From CADEDH01 sp050330635 (lineage in GTDB: Bacteria > Actinomycetota > Acidimicrobiia > Acidimicrobiales > SZUA-35), in the NCBI GenBank assembly GCA_050330635.1, contig JBHJNQ010000007.1, positions 62,001-126,000 of the forward strand: DNA of 64,000 bases, read 5' to 3'. Below the pieces are notes generated by a model. The model searched no databases. It saw only the letters and a list, made by a program, of their open reading frames with translations, and had not been told where the DNA came from. This document shows, in pieces, positions 16,913 through 25,963 of this stretch. Both the position numbers and the translations under genes were made by a program. Every line of letters begins with the position of its first letter. The stretch's first letter is position 1.

Positions 16913-18421
16913 TCAGGGGCACGTGTCGCCCTCCGGACCGAAGGAGCCGGCGAGCGGATCGAGGACGAGACGCCCGTGCTCGAAGTCCTGCTTGAAGCTG
17001 TCGCCCGAGGCGTAGGGATCGGAGATGGCCAGACCGAGGCAGCCGGTGGGGCCGCCCCGCCCCTTCCAGTAGGGGAAGATGACCGGGGGCAACCAGTAGA
17101 AGGGCCCGTCGAGCCGCTCGGCCACGAGCGCTCCCCCCGCCGACAGCGCCACCACGACCACGTCGCCCCGTCGCTCCGGTTCGTTCTCGGGGTACCCGAC
17201 GAACTCGCCGTAGATACCCTTGATCCGGTTGAAGGCCTGCCACGCCGACCCGTCGAGGAGGAGGACGGCGTCCGGCTCGGTGGCCACCAGGGCCCCGGTC
17301 GACACCCCGTCGGTGCCGAGCTCCTGGAGGATGCCCGTGGCCCACCGGTGCATCACCGTGAGTGGGCAGGCCGTGGTGGCGGCGGCGCTCTCGTCGAACC
17401 GGCGACGGAACGACGCGGCGTACGGCGCGTACTCGCCCGACAGGCTCGGATCGTAGGACCCAGCCGCCACGGCACAGTCCCCGTCGGCGGCCGAGGGCTC
17501 GGCCACCATGACACAACGCCACGTCGACGGCCCGTCACCGACCCGGGCCGAGGCGGCATCGCCGTACTGCTCATGGCAGGCGGCGGCGATGTCGGCGGCG
17601 ACGGTGGGTCCGCCGGCACCCCGACGGCAGAGCCAGCCGCTCGACGAGGCCGGATCGGGCGCCGCCACCCACCCAGCCCCGTTCGTCGTCTCACAGTGCA
17701 GCGAGACGTCGACCTCACCCATCAGCTCCTCCCCGCCACCCGGACCGGTGGCGGGCCCGGCCACCGCCCCGTCCTGCTCACCGGCGGCCTCCGACCCGTC
17801 AGCATCGGGGCCGACGAACCGGGTCAGCGACCCCACCACCACCCCGACGAGCAGGGCGACGGCGACGGCGACCAGGCGACGACGACGAAAGCCCAGGGGG
17901 CCGGCCGCGTTCACGGTCCTCCCGGGATCGGTGGCCGGAGCCACCGGCCGGGCCGCCGGGGCCACAACCGACGGGGCCACGGCCGACGGGGCCACGGCCG
18001 ACGACGGGTCCGACTCCGGCGTCGGGGCCGTCGCCAGCTGGGCGAGCTCGCTCGCCACCTCGTCGAGCACCTCGGTGCGGGGGCTGGCGCCGTCGGTCCG
18101 CTTGCGGAACGTGTCCGGGGCCAGACCGAACTCGGCGGCTGCCAGCGACGAACGGGTGGTCAGGTTGGAGGTCCGGTGCTCGGGATCGACGAGCAACAGC
18201 CATGCCGCCCGGCGGTACCGCCGATCGGCGATCCGCTCGACGGCGTCCTCGATGAGCGGTCCGACGCCCCGGGCCAGCTCACCGGCCACCCCGCCCAGCG
18301 CGTCGCCCTGGAACGCCCGCAACGACGCCGGCTTGGTCAGCTTCACGTAGCGTTCGAGGTCGCCGAGAAGGTGGCGCTGCAGCACCGTCGTGTCGGTTTG
18401 GGAACCATCGGATGCTGACAT
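16913..18421 (-). CDS. Single-pass membrane protein, unknown function
   Basis: 502 residues; no family assigned. The N-terminal part, about 170 residues, looks cytoplasmic and helical and includes RRYRRAAWLLLVDPEHR and TTRSSLAAAEFGLAPDTFRKR, which is a helix-turn-helix-like stretch. An Ala/Pro/Val repeat zone (SAVAPSAVAPSVVAPAARP) follows, with a matching DNA duplication around 17968-18004. One membrane helix lies at about residues 178-200 (RRLVAVAVALLVGVVVGSL). The rest is an exported Cys-containing domain. Its final third, with SAWQAFNRIKGIYGEFVGYP, resembles LGFP-type cell-wall modules, a weak impression. Layout is that of an anchored sensor or wall protein. Confidence 0.6.
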   Translation of the reverse strand: MSASDGSQTDTTVLQRHLLGDLERYVKLTKPASLRAFQGDALGGVAGELARGVGPLIEDAVERIADRRYRRAAWLLLVDPEHRTSNLTTRSSLAAAEFGLAPDTFRKRTDGASPRTEVLDEVASELAQLATAPTPESDPSSAVAPSAVAPSVVAPAARPVAPATDPGRTVNAAGPLGFRRRRLVAVAVALLVGVVVGSLTRFVGPDADGSEAAGEQDGAVAGPATGPGGGEELMGEVDVSLHCETTNGAGWVAAPDPASSSGWLCRRGAGGPTVAADIAAACHEQYGDAASARVGDGPSTWRCVMVAEPSAADGDCAVAAGSYDPSLSGEYAPYAASFRRRFDESAAATTACPLTVMHRWATGILQELGTDGVSTGALVATEPDAVLLLDGSAWQAFNRIKGIYGEFVGYPENEPERRGDVVVVALSAGGALVAERLDGPFYWLPPVIFPYWKGRGGPTGCLGLAISDPYASGDSFKQDFEHGRLVLDPLAGSFGPEGDTCP

Positions 18422-18536
18422 CGGCCACCGCTCGTGACGAAGGAAGCGACCGCCCGTCGAGCGAACGGATCGTTATTTCACCCCGCCGGACACGGTAACG
18501 GCGAGCCCGGCGATCCGGACCACGCCAGCCGGAGGG

Positions 18537-19526
18537 TCATGCGGCTCGGTCGAGCGTCCACGTGGTGGTGAGCGACGGCTCGTCGTCGACCGTGACCCGA
18601 CCCTGGTGGTGGAGCGCCAGGAGGTGGGAGTACACCGAGTTGGCGGCCGCCCGCCACAGGCGCTTGTCGACGTCGGCGTACATCCCGGGGACGATGGCCT
18701 TGATGGTCGACGGCCCGCCCTCGAGGGCGGCCACGATCTGGCGTTCCCGGTGGAGACGATGGTCGAGGAAGCTGCGGACATAGCTCCGGGGATCGTCGAT
18801 GGCGGGACCGTGGGTCGGCCAGAAACGGGCGTCGTCGCGATCGAGCAGCTTGCGCAGGCTGCCGAGGTAGTCGAACAGGTCGCCGTCGGGCGGGGAGATG
18901 ACCGACGTGGCCCACCCCATCACGTGGTCGCCGGTGAAGAGCACCTTCTCGTCGCGCAGAGCGAAGCAGACATGGTTCGACGTATGCCCCGGGGTGTGGA
19001 CCGTCTCGATGGTCCAACCGTCGCCGGCCACCTCGTCGCCGTCGCCGACGGTCACGTCGGGGAGGAATCCCTGATCGGGCCCCTCCCGCTTGAGCTCGTC
19101 CGGCGTCTCCGCCCAGGCCTTGTCGAACTCGGCCTTCTCCTCGGCGGTGAAGTACTCGTCGAACGTGACCGTGTCGAGCGGGTCGTGGTCGGGAACGGGG
19201 CCGTGGGGACCGAACCCGTAGGTGGTGGCCCCGGTCCGCTCGACCAGCGCCGGCACCGCCGCCGTGTGGTCGGTGTGGGTGTGGGTCACGAGGATCCGGG
19301 TGATCTGCTCGTCCGGCCCGATGGCGGCCTGGATGGCGTCGACGTGCTCGGTCAGGGTGGGGCCCGGATCGATGACCGCCACGTCACCCCGCCCCACCAG
19401 ATAGACCCCGGTACCGGTGAAGGTGAACGGGTTGGGATTCTCCGCCACCACCCGCCGGATCAGGGGCGACAGCTCGTGGACGTTGCCGTAGTCGGGGGTG
19501 AAGTCCTTGTTGAAGGCGATGGCCAT
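18537..19526 (-). CDS. MBL-fold metallo-hydrolase
   Basis: 329 residues with the metallo-beta-lactamase fold. The zinc motif THTHTDH is at residues 81-87, VIDPGP before it and HTPGHTSNHVCF after; a C-terminal winged-helix-like region (about 260-325) recalls LACTB2-type hydrolases. Members cleave thioesters, RNA or lactones, and the actual substrate cannot be told here. It is the last gene of a three-gene minus-strand run with a small unknown protein and a hotdog thioesterase, which makes thioester chemistry plausible. Confidence 0.85.
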   Translation of the reverse strand: MAIAFNKDFTPDYGNVHELSPLIRRVVAENPNPFTFTGTGVYLVGRGDVAVIDPGPTLTEHVDAIQAAIGPDEQITRILVTHTHTDHTAAVPALVERTGATTYGFGPHGPVPDHDPLDTVTFDEYFTAEEKAEFDKAWAETPDELKREGPDQGFLPDVTVGDGDEVAGDGWTIETVHTPGHTSNHVCFALRDEKVLFTGDHVMGWATSVISPPDGDLFDYLGSLRKLLDRDDARFWPTHGPAIDDPRSYVRSFLDHRLHRERQIVAALEGGPSTIKAIVPGMYADVDKRLWRAAANSVYSHLLALHHQGRVTVDDEPSLTTTWTLDRAA

Positions 19527-19547
19527 GGAAGCAATGCTCCGTTCGGG

Positions 19548-19814
19548 CTAGAGGGGTCCGTCGGGGTCGAGGATGCCGGTGAGCACGAGACGGTCGTCGT
19601 GGGTGACCTCGGCCCGGTAGCGACGCCGTCCGCCCACCACCAGGTACACCTCGCCATCCCCGTCGGTCTCGATCTCGAACGCGGTACCGAGGGCCGAGGC
19701 GACCACATCGGAACCGTCGACGAGCAGGATCTCGAGTTGGCGGGAGCGGCTGCGCTCGAACAGGTCCATGTCGAGCTCGACCCAGTCCTCTCCCCCCGTC
19801 CCGATGAAACTCAT
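19548..19814 (-). CDS. Small hypothetical protein
   Basis: 88 residues, not recognised. Acidic, with alternating short beta-like segments (ILLVDGSDVVASALG, EVYLVVGGRRRYRAEV, RLVLTGIL) and no signal peptide, cysteines or membrane segment. It starts 6 bases after the thioesterase stop and ends 21 bases before the MBL hydrolase, so it is probably translated from the same message. Confidence 0.55.
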   Translation of the reverse strand: MSFIGTGGEDWVELDMDLFERSRSRQLEILLVDGSDVVASALGTAFEIETDGDGEVYLVVGGRRRYRAEVTHDDRLVLTGILDPDGPL

Positions 19815-19820
19815 CGGTCC

Positions 19821-20219
19821 CTAGTCAAGCAGGGGTTGGAGGGCGGGGAACAGCCAGTCGGGCGGTCGGGTCGGCCGACCGGCGGTGTCGGTCACCCCGG
19901 CGGTCACTGCGGCGACCACCAACAGGTCGTCACCGCGGTGGATCTCCTGGGCCCAGACCCCGCTGGCCCGGCGCAGCCCGGCGATGCGGGTGACGACGCG
20001 GAGCCGGTCGCCGGCGATGGCCGGGCGGCGGTATCGGGCGTCGAGGTGGGTGACGACGAGCTGCACCCCGCGCTGTGTCATCTCCTGCAGGGGAATCCCG
20101 CAGGAGGCCAGGGCCTCGGTCCTGGCCACCTCCAGGTACGACACGTACACGGCGTGGTTGACGTGGCCGTAGGGGTCGAGCTCGGCGAAGCGGACATCGA
20201 TCGTGGTCTCGTGAGCCAT
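19821..20219 (-). CDS. Acyl-CoA thioesterase, 4HBT hotdog fold
   Basis: 132 residues, standard length for a 4-hydroxybenzoyl-CoA-thioesterase-like enzyme. The family signature FAELDPYGHVNHAVYVSYLE near residues 11-29 includes the catalytic Asp and the GHVNH loop. It hydrolyses acyl- or aryl-CoA thioesters; chain preference unknown. First gene of the run with the small unknown protein and the MBL hydrolase. A TAGCGT hexamer lies 9 bases ahead of its ATG. Confidence 0.85.
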   Translation of the reverse strand: MAHETTIDVRFAELDPYGHVNHAVYVSYLEVARTEALASCGIPLQEMTQRGVQLVVTHLDARYRRPAIAGDRLRVVTRIAGLRRASGVWAQEIHRGDDLLVVAAVTAGVTDTAGRPTRPPDWLFPALQPLLD

Positions 20220-20312
20220 CGGGCAGTCACGCTACCCCGACGCTCCCTCGCCCACCCGAGCCTCGCCAGGGCGTCCGTTTTGCCTTCGACCGAGTCGAGT
20301 GACTAGATCTGG

Positions 20313-20338
20313 AGCGCACCCGCTCGCGGGTGAGCGCC
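20313..20338. other. Hairpin in the leader of the esterase-monooxygenase cassette
   Basis: GCGC-ACCCGC-TC-GCGGGT-GA-GCGC: a nearly continuous 10-bp stem with a two-base bulge, ending 19 bases before ATG 20358. It could be an operator, attenuator or the mRNA 5' structure; nothing distinguishes these. Confidence 0.35.
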
Positions 20339-20357
20339 TACGCCTACGGGGGAACCG

Positions 20358-21320
20358 ATGACACTGGACGTCGCCACCGCCACGCTGCTGGAGCAGATGG
20401 CGGAAGCCGGCGGTAAGCCGCTTCACGAGTGCACGCCGGAGGAGGCCCGGGCCTTCGGCGAGGCCGTGGCCGCCATGGCCGGTCCCGCACCGGCGATGGC
20501 CCGGGCCGACGACCACCGCATACCCGTCGAAGGGGGCGAGATCGCCGTCCGGGTGCTGGTGCCGCCCCAAGGTGCCCGCGGGGTGATCGTCTACCTCCAC
20601 GGGGGTGGGTGGGTCATCGGCACGATCGACGAGTACGACACGCTGGCCCGCAAGCTGGCCGAGCGGACCTCGTGCGCCGTGGTGCTCGTCGACTACCGCC
20701 TGGCCCCCGAGCACCGCTACCCGGTGGCCGTCGACGACGCCTACGCCGGCCTCGAATGGACGGCCGACAACCTCGAGATGATCGTGGGACGCCCCGACGC
20801 CCCGCTGATCGTGGCCGGCGACTCGGCCGGCGGGAACCTGGCGGCGGTCATGGCCCAGCGGGTCCGCGACCGCAACGGTCCCGAGATCGCCCTCCAGGTC
20901 CTCGTCTACCCGGTGGCCGACGCCGACTTCGACCGCCCGTCCTACACCGACGCCGAGAACCAGCTCATCCTGACCAGGGAGGCGATGATGTGGTTCTGGG
21001 ACCACTATGTGCCCGACCCCGATCGACGGCTTGAGAGTGACGCCTCGCCCCTGCGGGCCGGCGACCTCACCGGCCTGGCCCCGGCCGTGGTGCTCACCGC
21101 CGAGCACGATGTGCTGCGCGACGAGGGCGAGGCCTACGCCGAGGCGCTGGCGGCGGCCGGTGTCACGGTCGACGCCCGGCGCCACGAGGGCCAGACCCAC
21201 GGCTTCTTCAGCCTGCTCATGCTGCCCGGCAGCGAGCGGGGCTTCCAGCAGGTGGTGAAGGCCGTCAAGGCCTGCGTCATCCGCCACGCTCGGGACCGAC
21301 CGGTCCTGGGCGCCAGTTGA
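20358..21320 (+). CDS. Alpha/beta hydrolase, HSL-type esterase
   Basis: Carboxylesterase of the hormone-sensitive-lipase family, 320 residues. Oxyanion motif HGGGW at 81-85, nucleophile Ser in GDSAGG at about 156, acid Asp in AEHDVLRDEG (about 253) and His in GQTHGF (about 283). It is immediately followed by a Baeyer-Villiger monooxygenase (33-bp gap), a pairing known from ketone and steroid degradation, where the monooxygenase makes an ester or lactone and the esterase cuts it. That role here is inferred. Confidence 0.88.
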   Translation: MTLDVATATLLEQMAEAGGKPLHECTPEEARAFGEAVAAMAGPAPAMARADDHRIPVEGGEIAVRVLVPPQGARGVIVYLHGGGWVIGTIDEYDTLARKLAERTSCAVVLVDYRLAPEHRYPVAVDDAYAGLEWTADNLEMIVGRPDAPLIVAGDSAGGNLAAVMAQRVRDRNGPEIALQVLVYPVADADFDRPSYTDAENQLILTREAMMWFWDHYVPDPDRRLESDASPLRAGDLTGLAPAVVLTAEHDVLRDEGEAYAEALAAAGVTVDARRHEGQTHGFFSLLMLPGSERGFQQVVKAVKACVIRHARDRPVLGAS

Positions 21321-21353
21321 GAGCCACCGAACCGGAACGAAAGCGAGCCAGCC

Positions 21354-22994
21354 ATGGCCTTCACCGCCACCCGTGACCTCGACGCCGTCGTACTCGGCGC
21401 CGGGTTCGCCGGCCTCTACATGAACTACAGCCTCCGCGACCGGATGGGACTCGACGTCCAGGTCTACGAAGCCGGCGACGGCGTGGGCGGCACATGGTAC
21501 TGGAACCGGTACCCCGGGGCCCGGTGCGACTCCGAGTCGTACATGTACTGCTTCTCCTTCGACCACGACCTGATGCAGGAGTGGGAGTGGAGCGGCAAGT
21601 ACCCCGAACAGCCGGAGATCCTCCGCTACCTCAACCACGTGGCCGACCGGTTCGACCTCCGCCGCAACATCCAGTTCGAGACGAGGGTGACGGCGGCCCA
21701 CTGGAACGAGATCACGTCCCGGTGGGAGATCGAAACCGACCGGGGCGACCAGGTGACGGCACGGTTCCTCGTCACCGGCATCGGTTGCCTGTCGGCGGGC
21801 AACGTCCCCGACATCCCCGGTCGTGACACCTTCGCCGGGGAGGCCTACCACACCGGCTCGTGGCCCCACGAGGGCGTCGACTTCGCCGGCAAGCGGGTCG
21901 GCGTCATCGGCACCGGCTCGAGCGGCATCCAGTCGATCCCGGTGATCGCCCGGACCGCCGGCCACCTCCACGTGTTCCAGCGCACCCCGCAGTACACGAT
22001 CCCGGCCCGCCACGGCAACGTCGACAAGGCGTTCCTCGACGAGGTGAAGAAGAACTACGACGAGATCTACGAGAAGGCCCGCCGCTCGAACGGCGGCCTC
22101 CCCTACGACGTGGTCGAGCGCTCGGCCCTCGAGGTCACCGAGGAGGAGCGGCTCGCCGTCTACGAGGACGCCTGGAACCAGGGAGGGTTCAAGTTCCTGT
22201 TCGCCTCGTTCGCCGACATCGGGCTCGACCGTCGGGCCAACGACACGGCGTCGGAGTTCATCCGCAGCAAGATCCGCCAGATCGTCCACGACCCCGAGGT
22301 GGCCGAGAAGCTGGTCCCGGTCGACCACCCGTTCTCGTCGAAGCGTCCACTGATCGACACCGAGTATTTCGAGACCTACAACCGCCACAACGTCACCCTC
22401 GTCGACATCCGCCACGACCCGATCGCCGAGATCAACCCCGCCGGCATCCGGCTCGAGGGGGGCGAGCACCACGACCTCGACATCATCGTGTTCGCCACCG
22501 GGTTCGACGCCATGACCGGCACCTTCAACAAGATCGACATCCAGGGTCGGGGCGGCGAGACGCTGCGCGACAAGTGGGAGGATGGACCCCTCACCTACCT
22601 CGGCCTGGCCAGCGCCGGGTTCCCCAACCTGTTCATGATCACCGGCCCCGGCTCGCCGTCGGTGCTGTCCAACATGCCGGTGTCGATCGAGCAGCACGTC
22701 GAGTGGATCACGACCGCCATCGAGCACCTGCGCCAGAACGACCTCGATGTGATCGAGGCCGACGCCGACGCCGAACGGGCCTGGGTCGACCACGTCAACG
22801 AGGTGGCCTCGATGACGATGTTCATGCTGGCCGACTCCTGGTACCTCGGGGCCAACATCCCGGGCAAGCCCCGGGTGTTCATGCCCTATCCCGGGGGTGT
22901 CGGGCTGTACCGCGAGAAATGCGACGAGGTCACGGCGGCCGGCTACGAGGGATTCACGCTCAGCGCCGCCAAGGCACCCGCCTCCGTCGACTGA
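21354..22994 (+). CDS. Baeyer-Villiger (flavin) monooxygenase
   Basis: FAD- and NADPH-dependent monooxygenase of 546 residues. The FAD Rossmann motif is GAGFAG at 15-20, GGTWYWNRYPGARCD follows, the Baeyer-Villiger fingerprint FAGEAYHTGSWP is at 160-171, and the NADPH motif GTGSSG is at 186-191. The length and fingerprint match cyclohexanone/steroid monooxygenases, which insert oxygen next to a ketone to give an ester or lactone. Substrate unknown. The ribosome-binding region GAAAGCGAG lies before ATG 21354. It is flanked on both sides by hydrolases in the same direction. Confidence 0.92.
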   Translation: MAFTATRDLDAVVLGAGFAGLYMNYSLRDRMGLDVQVYEAGDGVGGTWYWNRYPGARCDSESYMYCFSFDHDLMQEWEWSGKYPEQPEILRYLNHVADRFDLRRNIQFETRVTAAHWNEITSRWEIETDRGDQVTARFLVTGIGCLSAGNVPDIPGRDTFAGEAYHTGSWPHEGVDFAGKRVGVIGTGSSGIQSIPVIARTAGHLHVFQRTPQYTIPARHGNVDKAFLDEVKKNYDEIYEKARRSNGGLPYDVVERSALEVTEEERLAVYEDAWNQGGFKFLFASFADIGLDRRANDTASEFIRSKIRQIVHDPEVAEKLVPVDHPFSSKRPLIDTEYFETYNRHNVTLVDIRHDPIAEINPAGIRLEGGEHHDLDIIVFATGFDAMTGTFNKIDIQGRGGETLRDKWEDGPLTYLGLASAGFPNLFMITGPGSPSVLSNMPVSIEQHVEWITTAIEHLRQNDLDVIEADADAERAWVDHVNEVASMTMFMLADSWYLGANIPGKPRVFMPYPGGVGLYREKCDEVTAAGYEGFTLSAAKAPASVD

Positions 22995-22998
22995 CGCC

Positions 22999-23775
22999 AT
23001 GTCGCCATCGGCGGAACGGCCGGGAAACGAGGAGCTGACCTTCGTCGGCAGCCAGGGTCACCGGCTCGCCGCCGTGCTCCAACGCCCCGCCGGACCGGCC
23101 GTCGGGGCGGTGCTGCTGGCCCACTGCTTCACCTGCTCCAAGGACCTCCACACGTTGACCCGGGTGGCATCGGGCCTCGTCGACGCCGGCTACGCCACGC
23201 TCCGCTTCGACTTCACGGGCCTCGGCGAGTCGGGTGGGACGTTCGCCGAGACGACGGTGAGCGCCAACGTGTCCGACCTCACCCGGGCTGCCACCACCCT
23301 GATCGAGCGAGGGTACGGGCCCTGCGCCCTCGTCGGCCACAGCCTCGGCGGCGCGGCCGCCATCCTCGCCGCCCACCGGCTCAAGACCGTCCGCTCCCTC
23401 GTCACCCTCGCCGCCCCCGCTTCCACGGGCCATGTCACCCGCCTCTTCGCCGACGAACTCGACGACATCGTCAGCCGGGGCCGGGCGCCCGTCACGATCG
23501 GCGGACGGTCGTTCGAGCTCGACGCCGGGTTCGTCCACGATCTCCACCGCCACGACGTGCTGGCGGCGGTGGCCGCCCTCGACCGGCCCTACTGCGTCAT
23601 CCACGCCCGCGACGACGACGTGGTGCCCTTCGCCGACGGGGAACGCCTCCACGCCGCCGCCGCCGAGCCCCGGCGCCTGGTGGCTATCGACGACGGCGGT
23701 CATCTCTTCGTCGACCGGCGGGCCGCCGACACCGTCGTGGCCGCCATCGTGGCCTGGCTCGACGAGACGCTCTGA
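22999..23775 (+). CDS. Alpha/beta hydrolase (peptidase S9/OsmC-linked type)
   Basis: 258 residues from ATG 22999, four bases after the monooxygenase stop. Nucleophile elbow GHSLGG at 113-118, LLAHCFTCSKDL near 40, RFDFTGLGESGG near 70 and a late DDGGHLFV histidine. The AHCFTCSKD segment is typical of hydrolases often fused to or next to OsmC-like proteins; no OsmC gene is here. Probably co-transcribed with the esterase and monooxygenase, giving two hydrolases around one Baeyer-Villiger enzyme. Confidence 0.82.
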   Translation: MSPSAERPGNEELTFVGSQGHRLAAVLQRPAGPAVGAVLLAHCFTCSKDLHTLTRVASGLVDAGYATLRFDFTGLGESGGTFAETTVSANVSDLTRAATTLIERGYGPCALVGHSLGGAAAILAAHRLKTVRSLVTLAAPASTGHVTRLFADELDDIVSRGRAPVTIGGRSFELDAGFVHDLHRHDVLAAVAALDRPYCVIHARDDDVVPFADGERLHAAAAEPRRLVAIDDGGHLFVDRRAADTVVAAIVAWLDETL

Positions 23776-23941
23776 GGCCGCGGCCCGGTCGGGTGACGGC
23801 ATCCTCAGGGATCGAGGGACTCGATCCGGCCGTACTCGATGGGGAGCCCGTCTTCGCCGGGACCGGCTCCCCGCCATACAGCCCGGCACGGACCGGCCGG
23901 TAGCGTGCGGCCGGCCGGTAGCGGTCGTAGTGTCCGGTGGG

Positions 23942-25141
23942 ATGACCGTGCACGACGATGACATGGCCGCCACCGCTAGTCCCGAGTCCGTGATCGATGG
24001 CCCGGCGGGCTGGGTGGCGGCCGCCGCCACGTTCCTCGCCACGTTCACCGTGTTCGGCGTCGCCTACAGCTTCGGCTCGTTCTTCGGCCCCATGGCCGAC
24101 GAGTTCGGCAGCGACCGCGGCGCCACCGCCCTGTTCTTCGCCATCACCACCTTCCTCTACTTCGCCCTCGGGGTGATCACCGGCCACGTCGCCGACGTGC
24201 GGGGACCCCGCCCCGTGCTGATCTTCGGGGCAGTGTGTCTCGTCGTCGGCCTCATCGCCACGTCGCGGGTCACGTCGATCTGGGCCGGCTACCTGACCTA
24301 CGGCTTCGGCGTTGGGATCGGGGTGGCCTGTGCCTACGTCCCCATGGTGGCGTCGGTCGGGGCGTGGTTCGACCGTTACCGGACCACGGCGCTGGGCGTG
24401 GCGGTCGCCGGCATCGGGGTCGGCACCCTCACCGTGTCGCCCCTGTCGGAGCGGCTCATCGAGTCGGAGGGGTGGCGCCGCAGCTACGTCATCCTGGCCG
24501 TGGGGGCCGCCGTCCTGCTGGCGTTGGCCGCCATCGGCGCCCGCCGGCCCGTCGTGGCCACGACCACCGGGCCGACGACGTCGCTGCGTCAGATCGTCCG
24601 CACCAGCCGCACGTTCTGGGTGCTCTACGGGTCGATGGGCCTCATGAGCACCGCCCTGTTCGTCCCCTTCGTGTTCCTCCCCGACTATGTGGAGACCAAG
24701 GGGATCGAGGGATCGGCCGGCTGGCTCATCGGTCTCATCGGCATCTCCTCGGTGGTGGGGCGCCTCGGGCTCGGCACCCTGGCCTCCCGAATGTCGTCGA
24801 TGGCGTTGTTCCGCGGCTCGAACCTGGTGCTGGGTTTGAGCTTCCTGATCTGGCTCGTGTTCGGCGACACCTATGCCGCCCTTGTCGTCTTCGTCGTGGT
24901 CGCCGGGGTGGCCTACGGCGGCTTCATCGCCCTCGCCCCGGCCGTCACGGCCGAGCTGTTCGGCCCGGTGGGCCTGGGCGCCATCCTCGGCGCCCTCTAC
25001 ACCGCAGCCGGGATCGGGGGCCTCATCGGGCCGCCGGCCATGGGACTGATCATCGACGGTGCCGGCTACGCCACGGCCCTGGTCGTCACCACCGCGCTGG
25101 GTGTGGCCGCCTTCGCCGCCCTCCTCGCCGTCGAACGCTGA
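23942..25141 (+). CDS. MFS transporter
   Basis: Inner-membrane carrier of the major facilitator superfamily, 399 residues with about 12 hydrophobic segments and the cytoplasmic loop GHVADVRGPRPV between helices 2 and 3. General pattern (FGVAYSFGSFFGP in helix 1) is that of monocarboxylate/oxalate-formate antiporter relatives. Substrate unknown; a carboxylate would fit the adjacent ester-forming and hydrolysing enzymes, which is inference only. TAGTGT at 23928-23933 ends 8 bases before ATG 23942, so it probably has its own leaderless promoter. Confidence 0.87.
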   Translation: MTVHDDDMAATASPESVIDGPAGWVAAAATFLATFTVFGVAYSFGSFFGPMADEFGSDRGATALFFAITTFLYFALGVITGHVADVRGPRPVLIFGAVCLVVGLIATSRVTSIWAGYLTYGFGVGIGVACAYVPMVASVGAWFDRYRTTALGVAVAGIGVGTLTVSPLSERLIESEGWRRSYVILAVGAAVLLALAAIGARRPVVATTTGPTTSLRQIVRTSRTFWVLYGSMGLMSTALFVPFVFLPDYVETKGIEGSAGWLIGLIGISSVVGRLGLGTLASRMSSMALFRGSNLVLGLSFLIWLVFGDTYAALVVFVVVAGVAYGGFIALAPAVTAELFGPVGLGAILGALYTAAGIGGLIGPPAMGLIIDGAGYATALVVTTALGVAAFAALLAVER

Positions 25142-25157
25142 AGCCCGTCGGGTCCGG

Positions 25158-25946
25158 TCACAGACCCGGGAGGAGCTCCACGGGGCGGGGGCCGCCGGTG
25201 CCGGTCCGCCCGGGGATGGCGAACCACTCGACGGCGAAGGCGGCGGCGAAGCGGTCCGGCGGAAGCTGGAGGAAGAAGCTGTCGTCGGGGATCTGGCTCC
25301 GGTGGACGACCATGGCCGCCCGCTTGGCCTCGAGGTGGGCCGTGACGTCGACGCAGAACGCCAGATCGGCCTCGGCCACCCCGAAGTTCTCGGCGTCGTC
25401 GATCGAGGGACCGTCGACCCCGCCGGCCTCCATGTCGGCGAACGACCGCAGCACCCGGTCACGGTTGACGGTCGACTCGTACACCGCCTCGAGCCCGACC
25501 CGTCGGGCGGCGGCGAGACCGACCCGGTGCACCTGGATGTGGTCGGGATGACCGTAGAGACCGTGATCGTCGTAGACGGTGAGCACGTCGGCTCCCACCT
25601 CGGACAGCACCGATCCCAGCCGGTCGGCCGCCTCGTCGACGTCGGCCTGCCAGAAGCACTGCGGATCGTCGTTCGATGGCTCCCCCATCATGCCCGAGTC
25701 CTCGTAGCCGAGGAACCGGGGCGGCTCGGCCCCCAGGATCTGCGCCGCCGCCGTCAGCTCCGCCACCCGACGCTCGGCCAACGGCTCGCCGTCGGCCAGC
25801 ACCCCGGGCACGATCTCGCCCCGCTCACCCCGGGTGGCGGTCACGACGAAGACCCGATGACCGGCGGCTGCGGCCTTTGCCATCAGCCCGCCCGTCGACA
25901 GCACTTCGTCGTCGGGGTGGGCATGGAAGCAGACGAGGGTCGACAT
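25158..25946 (-). CDS. PIG-L family deacetylase
   Basis: Zinc-dependent N-acetylglucosaminyl deacetylase fold, 262 residues. The metal motif AHPDDE lies at residues 9-14, TRGERGE follows, and YDDHGLYGHPDHIQVH carries the third zinc ligand. In actinobacteria such proteins include mycothiol-conjugate amidase and the MshB deacetylase of mycothiol synthesis; the sequence fits that group but does not separate them. It follows guaB by 17 bp and appears to be the last gene of the purine operon. Confidence 0.82.
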   Translation of the reverse strand: MSTLVCFHAHPDDEVLSTGGLMAKAAAAGHRVFVVTATRGERGEIVPGVLADGEPLAERRVAELTAAAQILGAEPPRFLGYEDSGMMGEPSNDDPQCFWQADVDEAADRLGSVLSEVGADVLTVYDDHGLYGHPDHIQVHRVGLAAARRVGLEAVYESTVNRDRVLRSFADMEAGGVDGPSIDDAENFGVAEADLAFCVDVTAHLEAKRAAMVVHRSQIPDDSFFLQLPPDRFAAAFAVEWFAIPGRTGTGGPRPVELLPGL

Positions 25947-25963
25947 GGTGGCGCCGGCCTTCT

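Noticed and set aside
20232..23000. 922-codon minus-strand frame opposite the esterase and monooxygenase
   Set aside because: Same type of antisense shadow; no motif, and the plus strand carries unmistakable enzyme signatures.
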